64,000 nucleotides of DNA from Chitinophagaceae bacterium BSSC1 (lineage in GTDB: Bacteria; Bacteroidota; Bacteroidia; Chitinophagales; Chitinophagaceae): NCBI GenBank assembly GCA_002256435.1, contig NKJC01000002.1, forward strand, positions 415,996 through 479,995, given 5' to 3'. Under the pieces are notes generated by a model, which saw only the letters and a program-made list of their open reading frames with translations, was not told where the DNA came from and made no database searches. Shown here piece by piece: positions 32,345 to 41,629 of the stretch (within the stretch, counting starts at the first letter, position 1; every line of letters starts with the position of its first letter). The translations under genes were made by a program, and so were the position numbers.

Positions 32345-34765
32345 TTACTTAATTGATTTTAATTTTAATCTTAAACTATTGCTTACCACACTGACACTAC
32401 TTAATGCCATAGCAGCCCCCGCAATCATTGGGTTTAACAAGAATCCATTAATCGGATATAAAATACCTGCAGCAATCGGAATGCCAATGATATTATAAAC
32501 AAATGCCCAAAACAGATTTTGTTTAATAGTAGCAACGGTAAAGCGTGATAGTTTAATAGCTTGTGGTATTCGTAACAGATCAGATGAGATAATGGTAATT
32601 TTAGCAACATCAATTGCAATATCTGAGCCTTTCCCCATGGCAATACTTACATCGGCTTGTGCCAATGCATTACTGTCATTAATTCCATCCCCAACCATTG
32701 CTACAATCTTACCCTTTTGTTGTAATTCTTTTACAAATAGTGCTTTATCAGCCGGCAACACTTCTGCTTTATAATTAGAAATGCCAACCTGTTCTGCAAT
32801 AACTTTAGCTGTAATGGAGTTATCACCTGTCAGCATATATACTTCAATTCCAGAATCCCTTAATTGTTTAACGGCCTCAACTGAGCTATCCTTGATCTTA
32901 TCAGCAATTGCAATTACAGCTAACGCTTCTTTGTCGCTTGAAAAATAGATAACTGTTTTAGCTTCAAGCAGCCATTTGTCCGCTAATAACTTTAATGAAG
33001 GTGCTACTGTAATATTATTGGCCTGAAGCAGTTTGAAATTACCAATAAAATAAGGATGCTGATTTGCAATTGCTTTTGTACCCATGCCTGTGATACTTTC
33101 AAATTGCTCAACAGAGATAACAGTAGCTTGATTAAAATGTTTTACTACTGCTTCAGCCAATGGATGTTCTGATTGTTTTTCAATCGAAACCAATACTGAT
33201 AAATCCGATGCATCATTATTCAGCCAGCTAATATCTGTTATAACAGGTTTCCCTTCAGTGATGGTTCCTGTTTTATCCAAAACAATGGCATTGATCTTTT
33301 TTGCTGCTTCCAAACTTTCTGCATCTTTAATAAGGATCCCATTTTCTGCAGCTTTGCCTACCCCAACCATTATAGCTGTTGGGGTAGCCAAACCTAAAGC
33401 ACATGGACAAGCAATCACTAAAACTGTAACCATTGCCAATAAACCTTGCGTAAATCCATTCTCTCCACCAACCATTAACCAAACGATCAAACTTAATATA
33501 GCTATCCCCATTACAATAGGAACAAAAATGCCTGCTATTTTATCTGCTAGTTTTTGTACAGGTGCTTTACTGCCTTGTGCTTCCTGCACCATTTTAATGA
33601 TCTGAGCCAAAACTGTATCGCCGCCTACTTTTTCAGCAATAAAACGAAAACTTCCTTTTTGATTAATCGTTCCAGCAAATACTTTAGCATCCTTTATCTT
33701 TTCAACAGCTAAAGGTTCACCGCTGATCATACTTTCATCCACAAAAGAATTGCCTTCCGACACCATTCCATCAACAGCTACTTTTTCGCCAGGTCTTACT
33801 AATATCGTATCTCCAACTTTTACGCTTGATATAGGCATTTCCATTTGCATGCCATCGTGAATCATCATTACCGTTTTAGGTTGCAACCCTATTAATTTTT
33901 TAATGGCACTTGAGGTATTGCCTTTTGCTTTTTCTTCCAGTAATTTTCCTAATAAAATAAAAGCTATGACAACGGCAGCAGCCTCAAAATAAACGTGTGC
34001 ATGCAATCCTTTCTGATGCCAATAAGTAGGAAATAGAGTATTAAAAATACTAAACAGATAAGCTACTCCGGTACTCAATGCCACGAGTGTATCCATATTG
34101 GCAGAACCATGTTTGGCTTGTTTTAGTGCAGTAATGAAAAATTGCTGTCCAAAATATAGCACTACTGGTGTTGCCAATGCCCACATAATATAATTGGCAT
34201 AAGGGATATCCATAAAGAACATAGCTATTACTACTAAGGGAATGGATAGTAATACTGCTGCAATTGTTCGATTCTTAAGTCTCTGATAATTTTTCTGATG
34301 AAGATCTTCCAATGCATCTTTAGCTTCTTCCGTTTCATCGATCATTAGATCATAACCGATTGACTGCATTGCTGTTTTTAATTTCTGAGGATCGGTAATG
34401 GTAGGGATGAATTCAATCAATGCGGCTCCGTTGCCATAATTAACCGCAGCGTTAATAACTCCAATTTGTGATTGAAAAATTGTTTGAGCGCTGCTTGCAC
34501 AAGAGGCACAGGTCATATTTAAAACTGGATAAGATTTTTTTACTGTAGCTACATCATAACCCGAATCTCGAATAGATTTAACCATAACTGGAAGCTCTGA
34601 TAACGCATCATCAATTGTAATAACTGCTCTTTTATTATTCAATTCAACTTTATGAGTTAGGATGCCTTTGGTATTTGCAAGAACTTTGTCAACGATCAGG
34701 GCACAATGGTCACTCTCCATTCCTTCAATCGGGATAATCAATTCGTTTGTTGCTCCTGTTGCCAT
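32345..34765 (-). CDS. copA: CopA-type Cu(I) P-type ATPase
   Basis: Starting at the ATG at 34765 (MATGATNELI), the protein has 806 residues; the longer frame to 34822 adds an unlikely tail. It has two HMA-like N-terminal regions. The first has lost the CxxC (SDHC, one Cys at 21); the second keeps CASC (86-89). The transport motif is CPC (about 453-455), with DKTGTIT near 495 and GDGINDSNAL, so it is a P1B-1 Cu(I)/Ag(I) exporter. It forms a unit with the HMA chaperone and stands 88 bases downstream of the AraC gene on the same strand. Confidence 0.95.
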   Translation of the reverse strand: MATGATNELIIPIEGMESDHCALIVDKVLANTKGILTHKVELNNKRAVITIDDALSELPVMVKSIRDSGYDVATVKKSYPVLNMTCASCASSAQTIFQSQIGVINAAVNYGNGAALIEFIPTITDPQKLKTAMQSIGYDLMIDETEEAKDALEDLHQKNYQRLKNRTIAAVLLSIPLVVIAMFFMDIPYANYIMWALATPVVLYFGQQFFITALKQAKHGSANMDTLVALSTGVAYLFSIFNTLFPTYWHQKGLHAHVYFEAAAVVIAFILLGKLLEEKAKGNTSSAIKKLIGLQPKTVMMIHDGMQMEMPISSVKVGDTILVRPGEKVAVDGMVSEGNSFVDESMISGEPLAVEKIKDAKVFAGTINQKGSFRFIAEKVGGDTVLAQIIKMVQEAQGSKAPVQKLADKIAGIFVPIVMGIAILSLIVWLMVGGENGFTQGLLAMVTVLVIACPCALGLATPTAIMVGVGKAAENGILIKDAESLEAAKKINAIVLDKTGTITEGKPVITDISWLNNDASDLSVLVSIEKQSEHPLAEAVVKHFNQATVISVEQFESITGMGTKAIANQHPYFIGNFKLLQANNITVAPSLKLLADKWLLEAKTVIYFSSDKEALAVIAIADKIKDSSVEAVKQLRDSGIEVYMLTGDNSITAKVIAEQVGISNYKAEVLPADKALFVKELQQKGKIVAMVGDGINDSNALAQADVSIAMGKGSDIAIDVAKITIISSDLLRIPQAIKLSRFTVATIKQNLFWAFVYNIIGIPIAAGILYPINGFLLNPMIAGAAMALSSVSVVSNSLRLKLKSIK

Positions 34766-34853
34766 AAAACCAATATTTGATATAACAAAGCTACCTATCG
34801 TCCTAGGTAAAATGTTATACAATTATGGGTATGATTTTCATATAATTGGAAAA

Positions 34854-35411
34854 CTACAGATCAGAGATTGATTTACGCAGGTGAATACCCTGAGCCTTAA
34901 ACTGAGATGGAGTAAAACCAGTAACTTTTTTAAATTGTGTAGATAAATGTGCTACACTGCTATAACCGAGTTTAAAAGATATTTCATTTAAATTCATTTC
35001 ATTGTAGGCAAGCAGCTCTTTCGCTTTTTCTATTTTTTGAATAATTACATAATGCTCAATGGTAACTCCTTCTGTTTCAGAAAACAGCTTACTTAACTGT
35101 GAATATTCTTTATGTAAGGCCTTTGAAATTATCTCAGCAAAAGGGAATTTTTTATCTGTTGAATAATGTACATGCTCAATAACAACAGATTTGATCTTTT
35201 CAATTTGTTGTTTTCTTGTGTCATCCAACAATTCAAATCCTAATTGTTTTAACTGAATACTGATTTCTTCCTGTTGTTTTTTATCAAGTGAGTTCTCTAT
35301 TAACACTTCGCCTAAATGTATATAAATAGGTAAGAGATTGTTAATTATTAGTAATTGCTCAACTGCAGCAATGCAGCGGGGGCAAACCATATTTTTAATA
35401 AACAGTTTCAT
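34854..35411 (-). CDS. AraC-type regulator with N-terminal CxxC metal domain
   Basis: From the ATG at 35411 the protein has 185 residues. It begins MKLFIKNMVCPRC, where C10 and C13 are placed like the metal site of an HMA domain, and residues 1-70 fit that fold (ending KQLGFELLDD). The last 100 residues are an AraC/XylS double HTH (NEISFKLGYSSVAHLSTQF). A metal chaperone-like sensor joined directly to the DNA-binding domain suggests direct copper sensing. It precedes copA-copZ on the same strand and is divergent from the RND operon, so it may control both. I see no other obvious metal regulator in the island. Confidence 0.85.
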   Translation of the reverse strand: MKLFIKNMVCPRCIAAVEQLLIINNLLPIYIHLGEVLIENSLDKKQQEEISIQLKQLGFELLDDTRKQQIEKIKSVVIEHVHYSTDKKFPFAEIISKALHKEYSQLSKLFSETEGVTIEHYVIIQKIEKAKELLAYNEMNLNEISFKLGYSSVAHLSTQFKKVTGFTPSQFKAQGIHLRKSISDL

Positions 35412-35655
35412 TGGAATTCTTAATGTATTTAACATTCATTTTGAAGAACTATAATTTTTATAGCAATTCTGCTTTTACAATATAGTACGATTTTCCAGTC
35501 AAAGGCATTAAAAAGGGGTAAATTGTATTCAAAATTTAAATTCACCTAACATAGTTCTGAACCTATCTTACACTTTTTACATATAATTATAATAACAATT
35601 ATTCCTGCAAGAATTGCAACCATGTAGCAAGATTAAATTTTTCAATAATTGTTTC

Positions 35656-35663
35656 TATATTTG
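35656..35663 (+). promoter_or_regulatory. Possible Bacteroidota -7 promoter element
   Basis: TATATTTG fits the Bacteroidota -7 consensus TAnnTTTG and lies 6 bases before the ATG at 35670, so a transcript would be nearly leaderless. A clear -33 TTTG is not seen at the usual distance. It lies in the divergent gap between the AraC gene and the efflux operon. Confidence 0.35.
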
Positions 35664-35669
35664 CAACTA

Positions 35670-35987
35670 ATGAAATTATTCACCTTTTTATTGGCTGTCA
35701 TGGTACTAGCACTTAGCTGTATCCCTTGCAACGACAATGAATTAGCTATAGATAACTATAAAGCGAAGGCAGAAATTTCAAAATCTAATCAACAAAAAGA
35801 ACATAACAATTCTGACAGCTGTTCTCCTTTTTGTATTTGCAACTGTTGTACTGGCTTTACAAATATATCTGCTAATTATCGGGTAACAATTCCTGTTATG
35901 TTGATGATTAAAAAAGTTGCCGCTCACTTACCTGCTGCAACTTCAAATATTGCTTTACCTGTTTGGCAACCTCCTCAGTTAGGTTAA
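35670..35987 (+). CDS. DUF6660-like Cys-rich small protein
   Basis: The ATG at 35670 gives a 105-residue product with a signal (MKLFTFLLAVMVLALSCIPC) and a Cys cluster CSPFCICNCC (about residues 50-59). This pattern matches DUF6660, small Bacteroidota proteins found just ahead of heavy-metal RND efflux genes. A metal-binding or sensing role is inferred from Cys and context. The RND gene starts 75 bases later. Confidence 0.7.
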   Translation: MKLFTFLLAVMVLALSCIPCNDNELAIDNYKAKAEISKSNQQKEHNNSDSCSPFCICNCCTGFTNISANYRVTIPVMLMIKKVAAHLPAATSNIALPVWQPPQLG

Positions 35988-36062
35988 TCTCTTCATTTCA
36001 TTATTTTATTGCAAGGCAATGCCTTGTCAGTCATTATTTATTTACCTGACTTAATTATTAGT

Positions 36063-39000
36063 ATGATTAATACAATCATAAACTTTTCTGTACATAACAA
36101 ATTGATTACTGGATTTCTGCTGGGCATTTTCATGATTTGGGGTATTTATTCTTTTACTCAACTAAGCATAGACGCACTTCCCGACGTTACAAATAACCAA
36201 GTGCAGGTCATAACCAACAGTCCAAACCTTGCTACTCAAGAAGTGGAGCAATTTATTACAACCCCTTTGGAATTAGAATTTAAATCCTTGCAGGGTTTGG
36301 TAGAGTTACGCAGTACAAGCCGAAGTGGCCTATCAGTTATCACCATTGTTTTCAAGGATAACATACCATTGAATATAACTAGACAATTGGTAGCTGAAAA
36401 AATAAAAGTGGCCCAAGAAAATATTCCAAAAGAATATGGCAGTCCCGATTTAATACCACCCACTACTGGATTAGGGGAAATCTATCAGTATGTCATCGCT
36501 CCTAAAAAAGGGTATGAAGAAAAGTTTACTGCTATGGATTTAAGAACAATACAAGATTGGATTATTAAGCGTCAGCTTTTGGGCACTCCAGGTGTTGTAG
36601 ATGTTAGCAGCTTTGGTGGAAAACTAAAACAATATGAAGTAAGCGTTAAACCAGAAAGATTGGCAGCTATGAACCTCACGCTGATTGATGTTTATAATGC
36701 TTTGCAAAAAAATAATTCCAATACAGGCGGTAGTTATATAGATAAAGGGCCTAACATTTATTTTATTCGGGGAGAAGGCTTGATCGAAAACCTAAACGAT
36801 ATTAACAATATAGTTGTCGCCAATACAAAAGGAATTCCTGTTTTAGTAAAAGATATTGGCACAGTTGATTTTGGTTTTGCTCCACGTTTTGGTGCACTCA
36901 CTAGAAACGGTAAAGGTGAAACTGTGGGTGGCGTAGTGTTAATGCAGAAAGGTGAAAACGCAGTATCTGTTATCGAGAAGACAAAAGAAAGAATGGCAAA
37001 CATTGAAAAGTATTTGCCTGAAGGTTTAAGTATTGACGTATTTGTAGATAGAACGAAATTAATTGAACGGGCAAAACATACTGTTAGTGTCAATTTAATG
37101 GAAGGGGCATTGATAGTGATATTTGTTCTAGTAATTTTCATGGGAAACTTTAGGGCAGGTTTAATTGTTGCTAGTGTTATTCCATTATCCATGCTTTTTG
37201 CAGTTGCTATGATGAAATTATTTGGCGTAAGTGCAAACCTGATGAGCATGGGAGCACTAGATTTTGGATTAATTGTAGACGGAGCAGTTATCATCGTAGA
37301 AAGTTTAACACATAAATTTTTCCAGGATTTTAGAGGACAAAAACTATCACAAACAAAAATGGATGAAGAAGTTTCAGATGGCAGTGTCAAAATCATGACA
37401 AGTGCTGTTTTTGGACAAATCATTATACTGATAGTGTACATTCCCATATTCGCATTAAGTGGTATTGAAGGGAAAATGTTTAAACCAATGGCACAAACAG
37501 TAAGTTTTGCAATCATTGGGGCGATGATTTTATCTATCACATATGTGCCGTTAGTGAGTAGCCTTTTTCTCAATAAAAAAATAGCTTTAAAAGAGAATTT
37601 AACAGATAAGGCTATGAAATGGTTAGTGAGTCGATACCAACCATTTTTACATAAAATAATTAATCATAAGATACCTGTTTTACTAGCTACTATTTTATTG
37701 TTTATTGGGTCTTTGTTTGTTTTTAATTCCTTAGGTGGTGAATTTATTCCAGAATTAGATGAAGGTGATTTTGCAGTAAATTTTGCAATAAGACAAGGCA
37801 GCAGCTTACCACAGTCAATTGAAACAAGTACACACCTTGAAAAAATTGCACTGCAGTTTCCTGAAGTTAAAGAAGTAGTTAGCAAAATTGGTAGCAGCGA
37901 AATACCTACCGATCCTATGCCAATTGAAAGCGGGGATGTAATGATAGTTTTAAAAGATAAAAAAGAATGGACAAGTGCAAAATGTAAAGAAGAATTAGCT
38001 GAACTAATGAATAAACGAATGAGTATAATTCCAGGTGTGAATTTAACCTTTGAACAACCGATTCAAATGCGTTTTAATGAATTGATCGCTGGAGTTAAAT
38101 CAGATATAGCTATTAAGATTTTTGGAAGCGATTTAAATATATTATTCGCAAAAGGAAATGAAATAAGTAGGCTAATTAAAAATATTTCGGGGCTTACAGA
38201 TGTAAAGGTCGAACAAATTGTAGGTATGCCGCAATTAGTGGTAAAATACAACCGTAGCAAAATTGCACAATACGGCTTAAACATTAGCGATGTAAATGCA
38301 ATACTTAACACAGCATATGCAGGCGGCTATGCTGGGGTAGTATACGAAGGAGAGAAAAAATTTGATCTTGTGGTACGTATTAAGAAAGATCCAAACACTG
38401 ATGCTGATATCCTTAAAGCATTATTGATCCCATTACCAAATGGAAAGCAGATACCATTAAGCGAAATTGCGGATGTAACATTTAAAGCAAGTCCTGCCCA
38501 AATAAGTAGAGAAGATGCAGAACGTAGAATAGTAGTGGAAGCTAACACAAGAGGCAGAGATGTAGAAAGTGTGGTTAAAGAAATTCAGCAAATCATCGAT
38601 ACAAAATTAAAATTGCCCGAAGGTTATTATATTACTTTCGGTGGGCAGTTTCAAAATTTACAGGAAGCAAAGGATCGCTTAAAATTAGCAGTTCCTGTTT
38701 CCCTTTTACTCATTTTCTTTTTATTATTTCTAACCTTCCGGTCTGCTAAAGAAGCTATTATAATTTTCTCCGCAATCCCATTGGCAACTATTGGAGGAAT
38801 TTTAGCACTTTGGATAAGGGGAATGAATTTTAGTATTTCCGCTGGCGTTGGCTTTATTGCATTGTTTGGAGTGGCAGTTCTAAACGGCATTGTATTGATT
38901 AGTTATTACAATCGTTTAAAAGCAGAAGGGGAAGAAGATATTATTCAACAAATTTTAAAAGGAAGTGCTGCCAGATTACGGCCAGTTTTAGCTACAGCAG

Positions 39001-40391
39001 CCGTTGCATCGTTAGGATTTTTGCCAATGGCTTTCAGTATGAGTGCAGGTGCAGAAGTTCAAAAACCGTTGGCAACTGTTGTTATCGGTGGGTTATTTTC
39101 ATCCACTCTGTTAACACTGTTTGTTTTGCCAGTTTTGTATAGTTTATTCTATTTAAAAAGAAATAAAAAAATGAAAGTAAATAAACCCCTCATTACTTTG
39201 CTTTTCACAATTTTTTCAGTGGTTAGCTTTAATGCCCATTCACAGCCAAAGCAGACTAATGGGGAAATATTAACTTTGCAAAGCGCATTAGATATTGCAA
39301 TTCAGAATTATCCTGCAATACAACAGGCATCTTTACAAACCCAACAACAATTAGCACTCAGGGGTACAGCTTCTGTATTTGAACCTTTTAATATAAATAC
39401 AGGTTTGGGCCAAATTAACAGTAAGGTATTTGACTACAATGTAGGTGTAGCTCAGGCTTTCAAATTACCAGGCTCATACAAAGCCGAAAAAGATTTATTA
39501 AAGCAAAATGTATCCATAGCACAATCATATGAGGCTGTTACTAAAAATGAATTAACCAAGTCCGTTTCCATCGCATATTATAATTGGCTTTACAGTTGGC
39601 AGGAATACAATTTGTTGATCCAAACAGATAGCATTTTTGCAGAATATGAAAAGTTTGCAAACAAAAAATACCAAGTAGGTGAAAGTAATAAATTAGAAAA
39701 GATAAATGCGACGCTTCAACGTAAGGATTTGATGTTGCAATTAGAAAGTGCCCAAACACAGGTTAGCAATTATTTTACTGAACTGCAAAAATTGTTGTTT
39801 ACAAATCAACAATACCAGGCTCCATCACTGTTTACCCCATTGCCTCCAATAAATTTAAACGATAGCAATTTAGTAGGTAAACATCCTGTATTGCAGTTAT
39901 TACAGCAACAAGTCTTAGCAAAAGAATTAGCTGTTAAAGCCGAAAAAGCCAAAGGACTACCTACATTTAATTTGGGTTTAAATACACAAAGTTTAGAGCT
40001 ACAACGACAATTTTATTATGGAAGTGTAGGTATTAATATTCCAATATTTCATAACGGTGTAAAGGCACGTTCACAGGCAGCAAAATTTGAAACAGAAATC
40101 ACAAAAAAAGAATTGGAAAAATCGCAGTTGGAAATAGCTACTGTTTTTTTACAACAGTACCAATTACAAAAACAGAGTTTGCAGCAACTTAAATATTACC
40201 AAACCGAAGGATTGCCAATGGCTGTAAGTATTATTAATGCGGCGCAAAGAAGTTATATAGCAGGTGATATTGGATACATTGAATACATTCAGAATATAAA
40301 AGATGCTATTAAAATAAAAACTGATTATTTATCTGTAGTTAACAACTATAACCAAACAATTATCCAATTAAATTATTTATTAAATCGTTAA
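36063..40391 (+). CDS. czcA: CzcA-like heavy-metal RND pump fused to a TolC-like outer-membrane protein
   Basis: From the ATG at 36063 the protein has 1442 residues. Residues 1-1036 are a heavy-metal RND pump with the usual two blocks of membrane helices and large periplasmic loops. The proton-relay region reads DFGLIVDG (D400, D406), the form of CzcA-type pumps for Zn, Co or Cd rather than CusA-type for Cu or Ag. At Met 1037 a new signal-peptide-like segment begins (MKVNKPLITLLFTIFSVVSF), followed by a TolC-like coiled-coil protein to the end. The fusion is common in Bacteroidota; the inner signal implies cleavage into two proteins. No frame break is seen. It is followed 13 bases later by the adaptor. 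Confidence 0.95.
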   Translation: MINTIINFSVHNKLITGFLLGIFMIWGIYSFTQLSIDALPDVTNNQVQVITNSPNLATQEVEQFITTPLELEFKSLQGLVELRSTSRSGLSVITIVFKDNIPLNITRQLVAEKIKVAQENIPKEYGSPDLIPPTTGLGEIYQYVIAPKKGYEEKFTAMDLRTIQDWIIKRQLLGTPGVVDVSSFGGKLKQYEVSVKPERLAAMNLTLIDVYNALQKNNSNTGGSYIDKGPNIYFIRGEGLIENLNDINNIVVANTKGIPVLVKDIGTVDFGFAPRFGALTRNGKGETVGGVVLMQKGENAVSVIEKTKERMANIEKYLPEGLSIDVFVDRTKLIERAKHTVSVNLMEGALIVIFVLVIFMGNFRAGLIVASVIPLSMLFAVAMMKLFGVSANLMSMGALDFGLIVDGAVIIVESLTHKFFQDFRGQKLSQTKMDEEVSDGSVKIMTSAVFGQIIILIVYIPIFALSGIEGKMFKPMAQTVSFAIIGAMILSITYVPLVSSLFLNKKIALKENLTDKAMKWLVSRYQPFLHKIINHKIPVLLATILLFIGSLFVFNSLGGEFIPELDEGDFAVNFAIRQGSSLPQSIETSTHLEKIALQFPEVKEVVSKIGSSEIPTDPMPIESGDVMIVLKDKKEWTSAKCKEELAELMNKRMSIIPGVNLTFEQPIQMRFNELIAGVKSDIAIKIFGSDLNILFAKGNEISRLIKNISGLTDVKVEQIVGMPQLVVKYNRSKIAQYGLNISDVNAILNTAYAGGYAGVVYEGEKKFDLVVRIKKDPNTDADILKALLIPLPNGKQIPLSEIADVTFKASPAQISREDAERRIVVEANTRGRDVESVVKEIQQIIDTKLKLPEGYYITFGGQFQNLQEAKDRLKLAVPVSLLLIFFLLFLTFRSAKEAIIIFSAIPLATIGGILALWIRGMNFSISAGVGFIALFGVAVLNGIVLISYYNRLKAEGEEDIIQQILKGSAARLRPVLATAAVASLGFLPMAFSMSAGAEVQKPLATVVIGGLFSSTLLTLFVLPVLYSLFYLKRNKKMKVNKPLITLLFTIFSVVSFNAHSQPKQTNGEILTLQSALDIAIQNYPAIQQASLQTQQQLALRGTASVFEPFNINTGLGQINSKVFDYNVGVAQAFKLPGSYKAEKDLLKQNVSIAQSYEAVTKNELTKSVSIAYYNWLYSWQEYNLLIQTDSIFAEYEKFANKKYQVGESNKLEKINATLQRKDLMLQLESAQTQVSNYFTELQKLLFTNQQYQAPSLFTPLPPINLNDSNLVGKHPVLQLLQQQVLAKELAVKAEKAKGLPTFNLGLNTQSLELQRQFYYGSVGINIPIFHNGVKARSQAAKFETEITKKELEKSQLEIATVFLQQYQLQKQSLQQLKYYQTEGLPMAVSIINAAQRSYIAGDIGYIEYIQNIKDAIKIKTDYLSVVNNYNQTIIQLNYLLNR

Positions 40392-40404
40392 ATTAAATTC
40401 AATA

Positions 40405-41574
40405 ATGAAAAATATATTTCTAATCACAGTCGCTTTGTTCATAGCAATAACTTCTTGCAAAAACAACACGAAAGAAAAAAAAGTAGAATCGGCCACTAAA
40501 GATAGTACTGCAAAAAAAGAAGGGCCCACAATTACTGAATTAGAACTTACAGAAAATCAAGTAAAAGCCATTGGTTTGCAAACTGGCAGTATTCAGCAGC
40601 GCAATTTAAAATCTACTTTAAAGGTAAATGGGAAATTAACATTGCCGCCACAGAACCAAGCTCAGGTCAGTATCTTAATGGGAGGCATTGTTAAAACAAT
40701 TGATGTTACAGAAGGCACTTTTGCAAAGCAGGGTCAAACTTTAGCAACCATTGTAAATAATGAAATAATTCAATTACAACAGGATTATTTAGAGAATAAA
40801 TCGCAGTTGATTTATCTCCAGGCAGAATTTAAACGCCAATCAGACTTACAAGAGGACCATATTAATGCAACAAAAACATTACAACAGGTCCAAAACGAAT
40901 TAAGTATGACGCAAGCCAGACAAAAAGGATTACAATCAAAACTACAATTGCAAGGTATCAATGCACTCAATATTAGCACATCAAATTTCACAAACTTCAT
41001 TGCAGTTAAAGCACCGATCAGCGGATTTGTTCATCACATCAATTTAACAATGGGAAAATTTGCTGATGCCAATACCGTATTGTTTGATATTGTAGACAAC
41101 CGTTTTCTTCATTTGGATCTTACAATTTTTGAAAAAGATATTTCAAAAGTAAAAGTGGGTAACAAAATAATATTCACAGATGCAAACGATGTATCACGTG
41201 TTCATCCAGCCACCATATTTGCATTAAACAAATCATTTGAAGACAATCAGCAGGCTATTATAGCCCATGCAAAAATTGAAGAACATACTGAAACATTACT
41301 ACCTGGGATGTATGTAGAAACAAGGATTCAGATTGACAATTATAAAACCAGCGCTTTGCCAAACGATGCAGTAGTTAGCAATGGAGATGAACATTATATC
41401 TACGTAGAAACAGGAAAGAACCACTATAAACAAATTGCAGTCACCATTGGTGTTAGCGATCTAGGTTTTACAGAAATAAAACCCTTAGAAGAAATCCCTG
41501 CAAATGCAAAAGTAGTAACTAAAGGTGCCTACTATTTATTGTCACAACTCACCAAGGGAAGTATTGAAGAGTAA
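40405..41574 (+). CDS. czcB: RND efflux periplasmic adaptor (CzcB/CusB-like) lipoprotein
   Basis: The 389-residue product has a lipoprotein signal (lipobox ITSC at about residue 18) and the HlyD-type order: a barrel-sandwich half (GGIVKTIDVTEGTFAKQGQ), a long coiled hairpin (IIQLQQDYLENKSQLIYLQ), the second half (VKAPISGFVHHINL), then beta barrels. It links the RND pump to the outer-membrane channel. It lies 13 bases after the pump gene and 55 bases before the ZntA-like ATPase. Confidence 0.92.
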   Translation: MKNIFLITVALFIAITSCKNNTKEKKVESATKDSTAKKEGPTITELELTENQVKAIGLQTGSIQQRNLKSTLKVNGKLTLPPQNQAQVSILMGGIVKTIDVTEGTFAKQGQTLATIVNNEIIQLQQDYLENKSQLIYLQAEFKRQSDLQEDHINATKTLQQVQNELSMTQARQKGLQSKLQLQGINALNISTSNFTNFIAVKAPISGFVHHINLTMGKFADANTVLFDIVDNRFLHLDLTIFEKDISKVKVGNKIIFTDANDVSRVHPATIFALNKSFEDNQQAIIAHAKIEEHTETLLPGMYVETRIQIDNYKTSALPNDAVVSNGDEHYIYVETGKNHYKQIAVTIGVSDLGFTEIKPLEEIPANAKVVTKGAYYLLSQLTKGSIEE

Positions 41575-41629
41575 TATCTTTAGATAAAAAATAATCTCAT
41601 CCATTTATTTTTCTTAAACCTTTTCTAAT

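Noticed and set aside
36009-36062. Upstream start for the RND pump
   Set aside because: The added residues precede the usual MINTIINFSV start and would place extra residues before the first membrane helix. ATG at 36063 is preferred.
36758-37573. Long antisense ORF (271 residues) on the minus strand
   Set aside because: It lies fully inside the RND pump gene, whose plus-strand frame has clear conserved motifs. The antisense product is low-quality and Ser/Thr/Ile-rich.
39165-39180. Assembly error joining two genes at the RND-TolC border
   Set aside because: The frame is continuous, and this fusion is known in Bacteroidota metal efflux proteins, so it is likely real.
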